The notes under the pieces were generated by a model. That model did no database searches. It had not been told where the DNA came from and saw nothing but the letters and a program-made list of their open reading frames with translations. The translations under genes and the position numbers were made by a program. A stretch of DNA of 64,000 nucleotides from Paenibacillaceae bacterium GAS479. GTDB lineage: Bacteria > Bacillota > Bacilli > Paenibacillales > Paenibacillaceae. The first letter of the stretch is position 1, and each line of letters opens with the position of its first letter. Location of the stretch: NCBI GenBank assembly GCA_900105225.1, contig LT629764.1:2745501-2809500 (forward strand). The letters are read 5' to 3'. This document shows, in pieces, positions 50,219-58,085 of the stretch.

Positions 50219-52960
50219 ATGGAACGACAACCGATCATAACTGCCGAATCAAAGGAAGAGTTTCAAATTGAAAGCTTGCGGGTTGAATATGCGGCCAATC
50301 CGATCGCTGTTCATACGCATCAGCCTCGATTCTCCTGGGGTTTCCGCTGCAGCCGGCACAACGAACGTCAGACTGCCTTTCAAATTGTTGTCGTGGACGG
50401 CACGGAATCTAGCGATAGCTGGCAGTTTCCGTTATGGGACAGCGGCAAAATCGATTCGGAACAAAATGAAGCGATTGAATATGCAGGGCCGCAGTTGCTT
50501 TCGGGACAGCGCTATTTTTGGAAAGTAAGGGCTTGGGATCGATCAGGCGCAGCTTCGAATTACAGCGAGATTGGCACCTGGGAAATGGCGCTGCTTCATG
50601 CGGAAGATTGGCATGGCGTGAAATGGATCGGCGTCACAGAACGGAACCAACAAGAATGGATAGGAGCAAGCGGAGATGGGGCGAAGTCCGGCGGGTTGCC
50701 GATATTTCGGCATCAGTTCCAATTAAACGCTGAGATTAAACGCGCTAAAATCTACCTTTGCGGCCTGGGGCAATTCGAGCTGCGCTTGAATGGCGAAAAG
50801 GTCAGCGATGCCGTACTGTCGCCAGGCTGGACAAACTATGACCGCACCTGTCTATATTCGGCTTTTGACGTTACCGAACAGCTGCAGGCAGGCAGCAATG
50901 CGGTTGGGATTTTGCTCGGCAACGGCTTTTATAATGTTGCCGGGGGCCGTTATGCCAAATATCTGGGCAGCTACGGGCTGCCAAAGCTGATTTTCCAACT
51001 GCGGGCAGAGTTGAACGACGGAACCATCGTCCGCATTTGCAGCGATGAGAGCTGGTCGGTTAGCAGCAGCCCCGTTACATTTTCCTGTATGTATGGAGGG
51101 GAAGATTACAACGCATTATTGGAACAGGACGGCTGGGATCAGGCGGATTTTGCCGCGGACGAACGCTGGAAGCCGGCATCGCTCGTAAACGCGCCAGATG
51201 GCGTGCTTCAAGGGGAAACGGCTCCCCCAATGAAAGTGATGCGCCGTTTTGCGGCAGAGCTGCTTCCAGAGGGCCCGAAAGGAACCTATGTATACGACTT
51301 CAAGCAAAACTTCTCAGGCTGGATGAAAATTGCTGTGCAAGGACCGCCTGGCGCAACCGTTACTTTAACGCCGAGCGAGCTGCTGGACGATAGCGGCGCC
51401 GCGGACCAGGAACGGACAATGGGCGGCCCGACTTACTTCTCGTATACGCTGAAGGGCGGTGGCGAGGAGATATGGGCGCCGAGATTCACCTATACGGGGT
51501 TTCGGTATGTCCAGGTTAAGGGAGCAATTCCGGTTGAAATGCAGAGCTGCACGGACTCTGACGGCGCGGAGGAACTTCCTTTGCTGCTGCGCATCGAAGG
51601 AGAAATGATCTATCCCGACGTAGAGACGGCAGGCTCGTTCCAAAGCTCAAACGAGATGTGGAACCGCACGCATGAAATCATTAACTGGGCTATTCTCAGC
51701 AATATGAAGAGCATTCTTACGGATTGTCCACATCGCGAGAAGCTGGGATGGCTTGAGCAAGTTCACTTGATGGGGCCGTCCATTATGTACAACTACAATG
51801 TGGCCGGACTTTACCGCAAAATTATCGGAGATATGAGGGACGATCAGACGAAGGAAGGCCTTATTCCCGACATCGCGCCGGAATTCACCGTATTTGAGGG
51901 AGCTTTCCGGGATTCGCCGGAGTGGGGCGCCGCTTATGTTTTGGCGACTTGGTATGCTTATAACTGGTACGGCGATAGCCGGTTACTGGAAGAAAATTTT
52001 AACGGGATGAAACGATATGTGGAATACTTGAGCTCCAAAGCGGATGGTTACATCGTTCGGCATGGCCTTGGCGATTGGTGCGACGTAGGTCCTGACCCTG
52101 GCTTTGCCCAAAATACGCCAGTTCCGCTGACGGCCACAGCTACCTATTACTATGCTGCGGATACAATGGGTAAAATCTCTGCATTGACCGGCCGTCCTGA
52201 CGAAGCCGCTTGTTTCGAAGAGCTTGCCGAGAACATCAAGTCTGCTTTTAACGAGCATTTCTGGAATGGCGAGAAAAGCTATTACGCTACAGGAAGCCAG
52301 ACTTCGAACGCCTTTCCGCTGGCTGTAGGGCTTGTCCCGAATGAAATTCGCGACATTGTAGGGGATCAACTTGTTGCGGATATTCGCGCGCATGGTAATC
52401 ATCTTACCGGCGGAGACGTAGGTTTTCGGTACTTGCTTATGGCGCTGTTGAAACTCGACTATCCTGGAATCGTTTCCAGTATTCTGAATCAAACCGATGA
52501 TCCGAGCTACGGCTTTCAGCTTCTGCATGGCGCTACAACGTTGACCGAGAGATGGGATGGGCCAACTGCCGGACATTCTCAAAACCATTTTATGCTTGGC
52601 CATGCCGAAGAATGGTTTTACGCAGGTCTTGCCGGAATAAGAATTCCATACGAGGGACAATCGGACTCGCGCCGGACCGTTCGAATCGCTCCGCGGTTTG
52701 TGGACGGGATCGACTGGGTAAAAGCGCATCATGTGCTCAGTCAAGGAAGAGTGGAGGTAAGCTGGGCGCGGACGGATTCGAAGCGGCTAACGCTCCATGT
52801 GCAATTGCCGGTTAATACAACCGCGCTGATTGAGCTGGCTGATCTTCAACCAGAGCAAATTCAATCTTCCGGACTTGCTTGCCGAATTGAAATGGATGGC
52901 CGTTGTGCGAGAATAGAGGTCGGTTCGGGCTGTTATTCCTTTGAGATCGACGAGGCTTAA
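50219..52960 (+). CDS. Alpha-L-rhamnosidase, GH78
   Basis: 913 aa. Layout of GH78: an N-terminal Fn3-like domain (NPIAVHTHQPRFSWGF, SGQRYFWKVRAWD), a jelly-roll with AKIYLCGLGQFELRLNG and SPGWTNYDRTCLYSAFDVTE, a second beta domain, the (alpha/alpha)6 catalytic barrel with SILTDCPHREKLGWLEQVHL and GDWCDVGPDPG, TLTERWDGP, and a C-terminal beta sandwich. The enzyme removes terminal rhamnose from plant or bacterial glycans. No signal peptide, so it works in the cytoplasm on imported oligosaccharides. The frame opens at 50135, but GAAAGAAGGGG supports the ATG at 50219. No transporter beside it. Confidence 0.93.
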   Translation: MERQPIITAESKEEFQIESLRVEYAANPIAVHTHQPRFSWGFRCSRHNERQTAFQIVVVDGTESSDSWQFPLWDSGKIDSEQNEAIEYAGPQLLSGQRYFWKVRAWDRSGAASNYSEIGTWEMALLHAEDWHGVKWIGVTERNQQEWIGASGDGAKSGGLPIFRHQFQLNAEIKRAKIYLCGLGQFELRLNGEKVSDAVLSPGWTNYDRTCLYSAFDVTEQLQAGSNAVGILLGNGFYNVAGGRYAKYLGSYGLPKLIFQLRAELNDGTIVRICSDESWSVSSSPVTFSCMYGGEDYNALLEQDGWDQADFAADERWKPASLVNAPDGVLQGETAPPMKVMRRFAAELLPEGPKGTYVYDFKQNFSGWMKIAVQGPPGATVTLTPSELLDDSGAADQERTMGGPTYFSYTLKGGGEEIWAPRFTYTGFRYVQVKGAIPVEMQSCTDSDGAEELPLLLRIEGEMIYPDVETAGSFQSSNEMWNRTHEIINWAILSNMKSILTDCPHREKLGWLEQVHLMGPSIMYNYNVAGLYRKIIGDMRDDQTKEGLIPDIAPEFTVFEGAFRDSPEWGAAYVLATWYAYNWYGDSRLLEENFNGMKRYVEYLSSKADGYIVRHGLGDWCDVGPDPGFAQNTPVPLTATATYYYAADTMGKISALTGRPDEAACFEELAENIKSAFNEHFWNGEKSYYATGSQTSNAFPLAVGLVPNEIRDIVGDQLVADIRAHGNHLTGGDVGFRYLLMALLKLDYPGIVSSILNQTDDPSYGFQLLHGATTLTERWDGPTAGHSQNHFMLGHAEEWFYAGLAGIRIPYEGQSDSRRTVRIAPRFVDGIDWVKAHHVLSQGRVEVSWARTDSKRLTLHVQLPVNTTALIELADLQPEQIQSSGLACRIEMDGRCARIEVGSGCYSFEIDEA

Positions 52961-52974
52961 TTCATCCTTTAGTT

Positions 52975-52999
52975 GCTGATTTCGATCAGCGGTTTTTTT
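52975..52999 (+). terminator. Rhamnosidase terminator
   Basis: GCTGAT-TTCG-ATCAGC followed by GG and seven T. Confidence 0.88.
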
Positions 53000-53449
53000 G
53001 TTAAAATGTTTTAAAAAAATCAGTCTGGAATCTTCTGGACTGCCCGATTATTTGCTTTAATAGGAGCGAATGGAAAATTCATTGATAACCGTTTTTGTCG
53101 CAGTCGATGAGATGCCGCTTCGCCGAAAACTGAGAGCACTTAATTGGGCTGCTTGCGGAGCGATAATTCATTGGCGAAATACCATCGATAGGAAAAGAAA
53201 AAACTTGGAATTGCCGTCAGCGGCAAAACCGCGGAGAAAATTACGAAAGAAATTAAGCGTGTCGAGCAAACGAAGCAGACCAAAAAAGCTGAGCTGGCTC
53301 GGAAAGCCGAAGCAAATAAAGCTACCGAGGTTCTCTGCTGTATGCTTTGACTATACATTCTGGTCTTTGACTGTAAGTACTGGTGTTGCTCTTTGATTGT
53401 CTTCTTGGGCCGGGCCTGTTGTCTGAGACTTTCGCCGCCATGTCTCAAG
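53000..53449. other. Gap with a coding remnant
   Basis: Between about 53193 and 53350 one plus-strand frame reads a Lys/Glu-rich helical stretch (GIAVSGKTAEKITKEIKRVE followed by KKAELARKAEANKATE) closed by a TGA, but it begins right after a TAG and lacks a start, so it is probably the end of a broken gene. Longer frames on either strand over this region look like shadows. No function can be given. Confidence 0.4.
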
Positions 53450-53475
53450 GTTTAGTCCTCCGTAGACAAGGGTAA
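53450..53475 (+). promoter_or_regulatory. Sigma-B-like promoter upstream of csbD
   Basis: GTTTAG-N14-GGGTAA, close to the B. subtilis sigma-B consensus GTTTAA-N12-14-GGGTAT with one change in each hexamer, ending about 58 bp before the csbD start. In B. subtilis csbD is a sigma-B gene. Many Paenibacillus are thought to lack sigB, so another sigma factor may use it. Confidence 0.4.
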
Positions 53476-53533
53476 GTAGAGGCATGGGCAGTAACTAGTA
53501 CCAGCCAATCTACTTGAATAGGAGCGATGTACC

Positions 53534-53707
53534 ATGCCAGAAGGTCTGAGCGATAAAATCAAGGGAACCGTGAACAAAGTGAAGGGCGAGGCCAAGGATC
53601 AATGGGGCAACGCCACCGATAATCGGAGCCTTCAAGCAGAGGGCAAGGTAGACAAGGCCAAGGGCGAGGTCCAGCAAAAGGTCGGAGAAATCAAAGACCG
53701 CCACTGA
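53534..53707 (+). CDS. csbD: CsbD family general stress protein
   Basis: 57 aa: MPEGLSDKIKGTVNKVKGEA, then DQWGNATDNRSLQAEGKVDK and a Lys/Glu-rich end. This is the CsbD pattern of two KxKGxxxxxxG repeats. Disordered or helical, cytoplasmic; a stress-induced protein of unknown action. GGAGCGATG-type site about 9 bp before the ATG. Confidence 0.88.
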   Translation: MPEGLSDKIKGTVNKVKGEAKDQWGNATDNRSLQAEGKVDKAKGEVQQKVGEIKDRH

Positions 53708-53797
53708 AGCTGATTTCTGACCCCCCGGAACATATAGCAGGCCTCAGCGTAACAGGCTCAAGCAACGACTTGGCCGAAATCGCCGTATAGAAGAAGT

Positions 53798-53828
53798 CCA
53801 TCTGCAGCATTGCTGCGGATGGGCTTTT
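53798..53828 (+). terminator. csbD terminator
   Basis: CCATCTGCAGC-ATT-GCTGCGGATGG followed by GCTTTTT. Confidence 0.88.
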
Positions 53829-54788
53829 TGGCGTTTGCTCGTACTATCTATGAAAGAAACCTGTTTGGAGTGGGGAAATACATCATTTGAATCATAAAGG
53901 AACTGTTAGCTGAATTACTTATCGATCAGTTGGATGTTAGTTGTATGAGGGTGGGAGCTACCTGGGTGCTTCATACGCTGTAGAGCAGTATTGTCCGGGA
54001 GGAAGGGCCGATTTCACGAAAAACTTCCTCAAGCGGTCATTCCGGACGGCAGAATCCGTAATATACACAATTACTACCTAATAAATGTTCGTGAAATAAC
54101 GAATCTCTCCCTCTTTTTATAGCGATTTTTGACCAATTAAGCCCAAAATCGTTGTTTTCTCCGTTCATTCTCCGCTTATTTCTACATTTTGTGCGGTTTT
54201 CGGCTATGTTTCGCTTTTTGAGACCGCTTCTGCTGTTCCAGTTCCTTGAATGTTTTCTTGCTCGGTCAATCCAATCCCATTCCATGTTGAACTTTTAACT
54301 GTACGCTGGCCGTGCCGGTCTTCCTGATCTTAATGCTGAACCGCCAATGTTTCTTTGGTTCATAACCATTCTGATCTCTCTAGCCTACCCGACCTTGTCA
54401 CTCCCGCGCCTAAACAACCTGATTTTACTGCTTATCCGCCATTATTTTTCCGGTTCCTAATACGGAAACACCTAGCTATTGGGTCTGCTTCACACGATAT
54501 GTCCGCATTTTATGTCCATTCCTGTCGCTCGATCCCTTGACCGAGTTTTTATCTGTTTTCATTGTTTATCGGAATCGATCATGGCCACCTTTAAATTGAT
54601 TTACCTTACTTGTTACTTTCAAGCTCCGTAATCCGCCATCAAAGTTGGATATGCTGATTTTATTGATTTAATGAAACCCAGTTTATTTATTTTATTCTTT
54701 ATTTAATTCGAATTCATATGTTATGTAATTGCATATAATAAACCTATCCATTGTTTCGCGCTCAATCAATAAAAAAGTTTAAAATAGA
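53829..54788. other. About 960 bp without a recognisable gene
   Basis: The stretch becomes steadily more AT-rich to the right. A minus-strand frame at 54037-54285 is rich in Arg, Asn and Lys and has no ribosome site, so I do not accept it. I see no hairpin, repeat or RNA gene I can name. Confidence 0.5.
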
Positions 54789-54817
54789 CAAAAACTCCTC
54801 TGCCGAAGCAGAGGAGT
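54789..54817 (-). terminator. Terminator of the first YjcZ-like gene
   Basis: ACTCCTCTGC-TTCG-GCAGAGGAGT read on the minus strand, followed by TTTTTGTC. Confidence 0.88.
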
Positions 54818-54859
54818 CTGTTTACTTACGTTTGATTGCTGGAACGCATGACAATAGTT

Positions 54860-55057
54860 CTAGCAAAGGAATGCGCGGCTGATGATGACAAGCAGAATGA
54901 ACAGAACGAGAATGGCGCCCATGCTGGAATAACCCCAACCGCCGCCACCGCAGCCGCCGCCGCAATTGCCGATACCGCCAACATCTCCACAGCCAACACC
55001 ACCGTAACCGCCGTAACCTTGACCTACGCCACCAACATTGCCCAAACCATAAGACAT
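54860..55057 (-). CDS. YjcZ-type small sporulation protein
   Basis: 65 aa: MSYGLGN followed by a Gly/Tyr/Cys-rich half (YGGYGGVGCG, GGGCGGGGWG) and the C-terminal membrane segment GAILVLFILLVIISRAFLC. This two-part design is that of the YjcZ/YraG family of tiny membrane proteins found in spores of bacilli. ATG at 55057 behind AAAGGGGATTTG; the frame opens two codons earlier with TTG. First of four such genes in 1.4 kb, all minus strand, each with its own leader. Confidence 0.85.
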   Translation of the reverse strand: MSYGLGNVGGVGQGYGGYGGVGCGDVGGIGNCGGGCGGGGWGYSSMGAILVLFILLVIISRAFLC

Positions 55058-55180
55058 TTGCAAATCCCCTTTTTCGTTAGATTGAGTTATCTTAAATAAA
55101 ACCTGTTTTGTGAAAGTTGAGCATGAGACACGTGAGGCGCATCATATTAAATGGCCGATTGTATCTTCATTCCATGCGAA

Positions 55181-55312
55181 CTAGTAGAGGAACGCCCGGC
55201 TGATGATAACCAGCAGGATGAACAGGACAAGGATTGCTCCTGTGTTCGTCCAGAGGCCACCATACCCGACACCGCCACAACCTGCTCCTACGCCGCCAAC
55301 GCCGTATGACAT
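55181..55312 (-). CDS. YjcZ-type small sporulation protein, 43 aa
   Basis: MSYGVGGVGAGCGGVGYGGL followed by WTNTG and the membrane segment AILVLFILLVIISRAFLY. Shortest of the group, but the last 19 residues are almost identical to those of its neighbours. AAAGGGGATTTGACAA before the ATG, and a bipartite upstream motif shared with the gene at 56238. Confidence 0.85.
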   Translation of the reverse strand: MSYGVGGVGAGCGGVGYGGLWTNTGAILVLFILLVIISRAFLY

Positions 55313-55342
55313 TTGTCAAATCCCCTTTCGCTTGAGATAAGA

Positions 55343-55376
55343 CATCATACGCTGGGTGGGGACGTGGTGTTTGGGC
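55343..55376 (-). promoter_or_regulatory. Shared bipartite promoter-like motif, copy 1
   Basis: On the minus strand GCCCAAACA-N17-GTATGATG, with the second block 30 bp before the start codon of the 43-aa gene. TATGAT resembles a -10 and the 17-bp spacing is that of a promoter, but GCCCAAACA is not a sigma-A -35. An identical arrangement precedes the gene at 56238. Confidence 0.6.
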
Positions 55377-55576
55377 AGGAAGGCCAATTGATCATAAATA
55401 GGCGTTTTCCACGTATAAAAACGACGGACTGGTCTCCTATGGAGTGGCAGATCCGCCGTTGTTCTTTAGCTTTTTGAATGCAAACATATCCAAAGTTGTT
55501 GTTTGACAGCGTACGTGTGCGATGCCGGTCGGGGCCGGAATCGCACATGCACGGTTTTTGATACCTGTAAGACGAT

Positions 55577-55873
55577 TTAGCAGAAGAATACGCTGAGAAT
55601 GATAACGAGCAGGATGAAAAGAACGAGGACAACAGCTGAAGTGGAAGCCTTTTTACCTCTGTAAGCCGATCTGCCAAGAGCACCTACGTCTGCAGCATCT
55701 ATAGCTTCATCTACCGCTGCGGAGTTATAAGGAGGGAATGCGTAGGAATTATATGGGGAGTATGCAGATTCTACACCTACTCCGTTGTAAAGCGGATAAT
55801 CATTTGACTCTTGGACCAGGGCGTCCAGGTTCGCCCCATTAGCGACACAGTTTACATTGTTGATTCTAGCCAT
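55577..55873 (-). CDS. YjcZ-like anchored protein with a longer N-terminal part
   Basis: 98 aa. Residues 1-78 are polar, rich in Asn, Tyr, Ala and Asp (YNGVGVESAYSPYNSYAFPP) and not Gly-rich; the last 20, SAVVLVLFILLVIILSVFFC, are the same kind of membrane segment as in the neighbours. Probably a relative that uses the YjcZ segment as an anchor. AAAAGGAG precedes the ATG. The shared bipartite motif of the two short genes is not found here; a looser CCAAACC lies in a similar place. Confidence 0.75.
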   Translation of the reverse strand: MARINNVNCVANGANLDALVQESNDYPLYNGVGVESAYSPYNSYAFPPYNSAAVDEAIDAADVGALGRSAYRGKKASTSAVVLVLFILLVIILSVFFC

Positions 55874-55977
55874 TTTTTAAAATCTCCTTTTCTAGTAGAA
55901 TAATATAAGATATTCCATAGATCTGATATTGGTTTGGACGGGCGGCTAAATGTGTGTTTGATTATGTAGAATAAGCA

Positions 55978-56009
55978 AAATCCCCCGCGGCATTAGCTGC
56001 GGGGGATTT
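55978..56009 (-). terminator. Terminator of the fourth YjcZ-like gene
   Basis: AAATCCCCCGC pairs with GCGGGGGATTT; on the minus strand it is followed by TTTTGCTTATT. Confidence 0.85.
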
Positions 56010-56049
56010 CATTACTTCAATTATACAATTACTTTGAGTCCGTTAAGGT

Positions 56050-56238
56050 CTAGTAAAGGAACGCGCGGCTGATGATTACCAGCAAAATGAAGAGAACCAG
56101 TATCGCGCCTGTAGTCGAACCGCCCCAGCCGCCGCCGCCGCAACCATTGCCGCAGCCATAACCGTTACCGTAACCTCCAACGCCTCCGACGCAACCTGCG
56201 CCGACACCTCCAACTGCTCCGTTAACTCCGTAAGACAT
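56050..56238 (-). CDS. YjcZ-type small sporulation protein
   Basis: 62 aa: MSYGVNGAVGGVGAG, then a Gly/Cys/Tyr-rich run (GGYGNGYGCGNGCGGGGWG) and GAILVLFILLVIISRAFLY. Almost the same C-terminus as the genes at 55057 and 55312. AAAGGGGATTTGACACC before the ATG. Expressed from the motif at 56270-56303. Confidence 0.86.
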   Translation of the reverse strand: MSYGVNGAVGGVGAGCVGGVGGYGNGYGCGNGCGGGGWGGSTTGAILVLFILLVIISRAFLY

Positions 56239-56269
56239 GGTGTCAAATCCCCTTTCTTGTGGTATGCCC

Positions 56270-56303
56270 CATCATACGGGGCAGCTGACCTAGATGTTTG
56301 GGC
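56270..56303 (-). promoter_or_regulatory. Shared bipartite promoter-like motif, copy 2
   Basis: GCCCAAACA-N17-GTATGATG on the minus strand, 31 bp before the start codon of the 62-aa gene; both blocks and the spacing are identical to those at 55343-55376 while the spacer differs. Conservation of blocks but not spacer argues for a real control site. The gap 56304-56636 beyond it shows nothing else I can name. Confidence 0.6.
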
Positions 56304-56636
56304 GGATGACATAAATGTGCAGATGCTGATTTTAGTTAAGAGCCCAATCCAGTCAAGCCAGGTACTGCATAATAGACTTCCTACCAGTCCGCATATCGGG
56401 GCTGGTCACTTGCATAAAATGTAGTCGGCTATGGAGGTTGTTCAAAAAGGCCACCATTGATCACGAAGTAAAGCAGGAAGCCAACTCGACATCGAATCTT
56501 GTATTCACCTTCGAAGTAAGGTGATCATGTAGGTTTGCCTACATTCCGCTCCTCCTTCTTCTGGTTCATACAACCTTCTCGGTGCTGAACGGCGTCCTTT
56601 TTGAACACGCACTTATAGAGCAGGGAGGGGCTCGGT

Positions 56637-57716
56637 ATGAATATTTTCCGGGAAATAATTAAGGGTGATTATGAGCAGGTAACGTTATGCCATGATGCGG
56701 ACACTGGCCTTAAAGCATTTATTGTGCTGCATAACACGCGGCTCGGACCGGCACTCGGTGGCTGCCGAATGAAAAGTTATGCCTCTGAAGAGGAGGCACT
56801 GCTGGATGCAATGCGCCTTGCCAAAGGAATGAGCTATAAAAACGCAGCTTACCGGTTGCCTTATGGTGGAGGAAAGGCGGTTATTTGGCAGGAAGAGTCT
56901 GAGGAAGAGCCGGCCCGAGGCTCAAACAGTAGTATAGGCGAGTCCAGAATCCGTCTATTTCAGGCGCTGGGAAGAGGGATCGAAGGGCTTGGAGGTCGTT
57001 TTATAACCGGGTTGGATCTGGGGACGACGGTGCTGGATATGGATGCAATCCGCACGCAAACCGAGTATGTAACAGACACGACGGGCAGCTTGATGGCCAC
57101 GGATGAATTTACGGCGGAGATGACGGCTTACGGGGTATATAAGGGGATGCGCGCTGCCGTGAAGAAAAAGCATAACTTACCGACTTTATATGATCTGAAG
57201 GTGCTTGTACAAGGGCTGGGCAAGGTCGGGCGGCGATTATGCCGGTATTTGTATGAAGATGGAGCGCGTATTCTTGTGTCGGATCTGAATCCGAAAGCGG
57301 AGGCGGACGCAATTCGACTGTACGGCGCCAGGCGGGTGCGTGCGGACCGTGTGTACGGCACGGCCTGTGATATTTTTGCTCCGTGTGCGGCTGGTGGAAT
57401 TCTGGATGACCGTACCATTCCGAAGCTGAAGTGTTCCATCATTGCAGGAGCAGCGAACAATCAGCTGCGCATGGAGAGGCATGGGGAGTTGGTGGAGGAG
57501 AGGAATATTTTGTACGCCCCAGACTTCATTGTGAATGCAGGAGGTATTATCGTTACAGCTGGGGAGCTGAAGGGTGGCGGTCGCGAGGATCTGCTGCAAA
57601 GCGTCGATGTGGTTGGCGATACACTGCTGGAGGTGCTCGAACTGGCGGAGGACAGTGGTGTACCAGCTTCCAGAGCGGCTCTAATGTTTGCGAAGATGCG
57701 TCTGGATGGTACTTGA
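56637..57716 (+). CDS. Leucine/valine-type amino-acid dehydrogenase
   Basis: NAD-dependent oxidative deamination of branched-chain amino acids. LHNTRLGPALGGCRM, MSYKNAAYRLPYGGGKAVI (with the catalytic Lys in GGGKAV), GRFITGLDLGTTVLDMD and the Rossmann stretch VLVQGLGKVGRRLCRYL are typical of Leu/Val dehydrogenases. 359 aa, close to the usual 364. An unusual acidic stretch EESEEEPARGSNSSIGES lies after the catalytic region (about residues 84-101). GGGAGGGG precedes the ATG. The last 60 bp of the gene are duplicated just downstream. In many bacilli this enzyme supports branched fatty-acid synthesis and sporulation; no bkd genes are beside it. Confidence 0.85.
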   Translation: MNIFREIIKGDYEQVTLCHDADTGLKAFIVLHNTRLGPALGGCRMKSYASEEEALLDAMRLAKGMSYKNAAYRLPYGGGKAVIWQEESEEEPARGSNSSIGESRIRLFQALGRGIEGLGGRFITGLDLGTTVLDMDAIRTQTEYVTDTTGSLMATDEFTAEMTAYGVYKGMRAAVKKKHNLPTLYDLKVLVQGLGKVGRRLCRYLYEDGARILVSDLNPKAEADAIRLYGARRVRADRVYGTACDIFAPCAAGGILDDRTIPKLKCSIIAGAANNQLRMERHGELVEERNILYAPDFIVNAGGIIVTAGELKGGGREDLLQSVDVVGDTLLEVLELAEDSGVPASRAALMFAKMRLDGT

Positions 57717-57806
57717 GTGAATGAGGATGAGCCAACGGTGTCCCGTCTTCCAGGGCTGCTCTAATGTTCGCGAAGATGCGTCTGGATGATGGTGCTTGAG
57801 CGAATG
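57657..57806 (+). repeat. Tandem duplication of the dehydrogenase 3' end
   Basis: 57657-57723 and 57737-57806 share GCTCTAATGTT-GCGAAGATGCG and the flanks at about 85 percent; copy 2 carries a 3-bp insertion near its end. The period is 80 bp, so the second copy is out of frame with the gene, but on its own it still encodes a full C-terminus (GVPSSRAALMFAKMRLDDGA and a stop). Confidence 0.85.
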
Positions 57807-57879
57807 TGATGTGTTAGCAGTTATCGTTATCATTTAGATTGCAGTTAAGGTTGTAAATTAGATGAAGAAAGCATACAAA

Positions 57880-57918
57880 CGGCCCGTAACAACCGATGGC
57901 AGCGGTTGTTACGGGCCG
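57880..57918. terminator. Terminator between convergent genes
   Basis: CGGCCCGTAACAACC pairs with GGTTGTTACGGGCCG, followed by GATTTTG. It serves the dehydrogenase and possibly the convergent GH18 gene. Confidence 0.85.
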
Positions 57919-58085
57919 GATTTTGTTTCTATATAGGTTGAGCTAGAGAGACGAGGAGGAGTGAAATGAACCGTCCTTCTTGACGCGCAATACGGAATAG
58001 CCGGCCTTATGGACGGTTCCGTGTGCAACAGAACTACGATAATTACGCGAATGAGAACGATTAGGATATCGATTCTCGTAGAAGA

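Noticed and set aside
53070-53396. 108-codon ORF after the rhamnosidase
   Set aside because: Arg/Lys-rich translation with weak start; another frame over the same bases gives a better helical remnant, so this is a shadow.
54037-54285. 82-codon minus-strand ORF in the gap before the YjcZ cluster
   Set aside because: No ribosome site and a composition (Asn, Arg, Lys, Trp) typical of AT-rich non-coding DNA.
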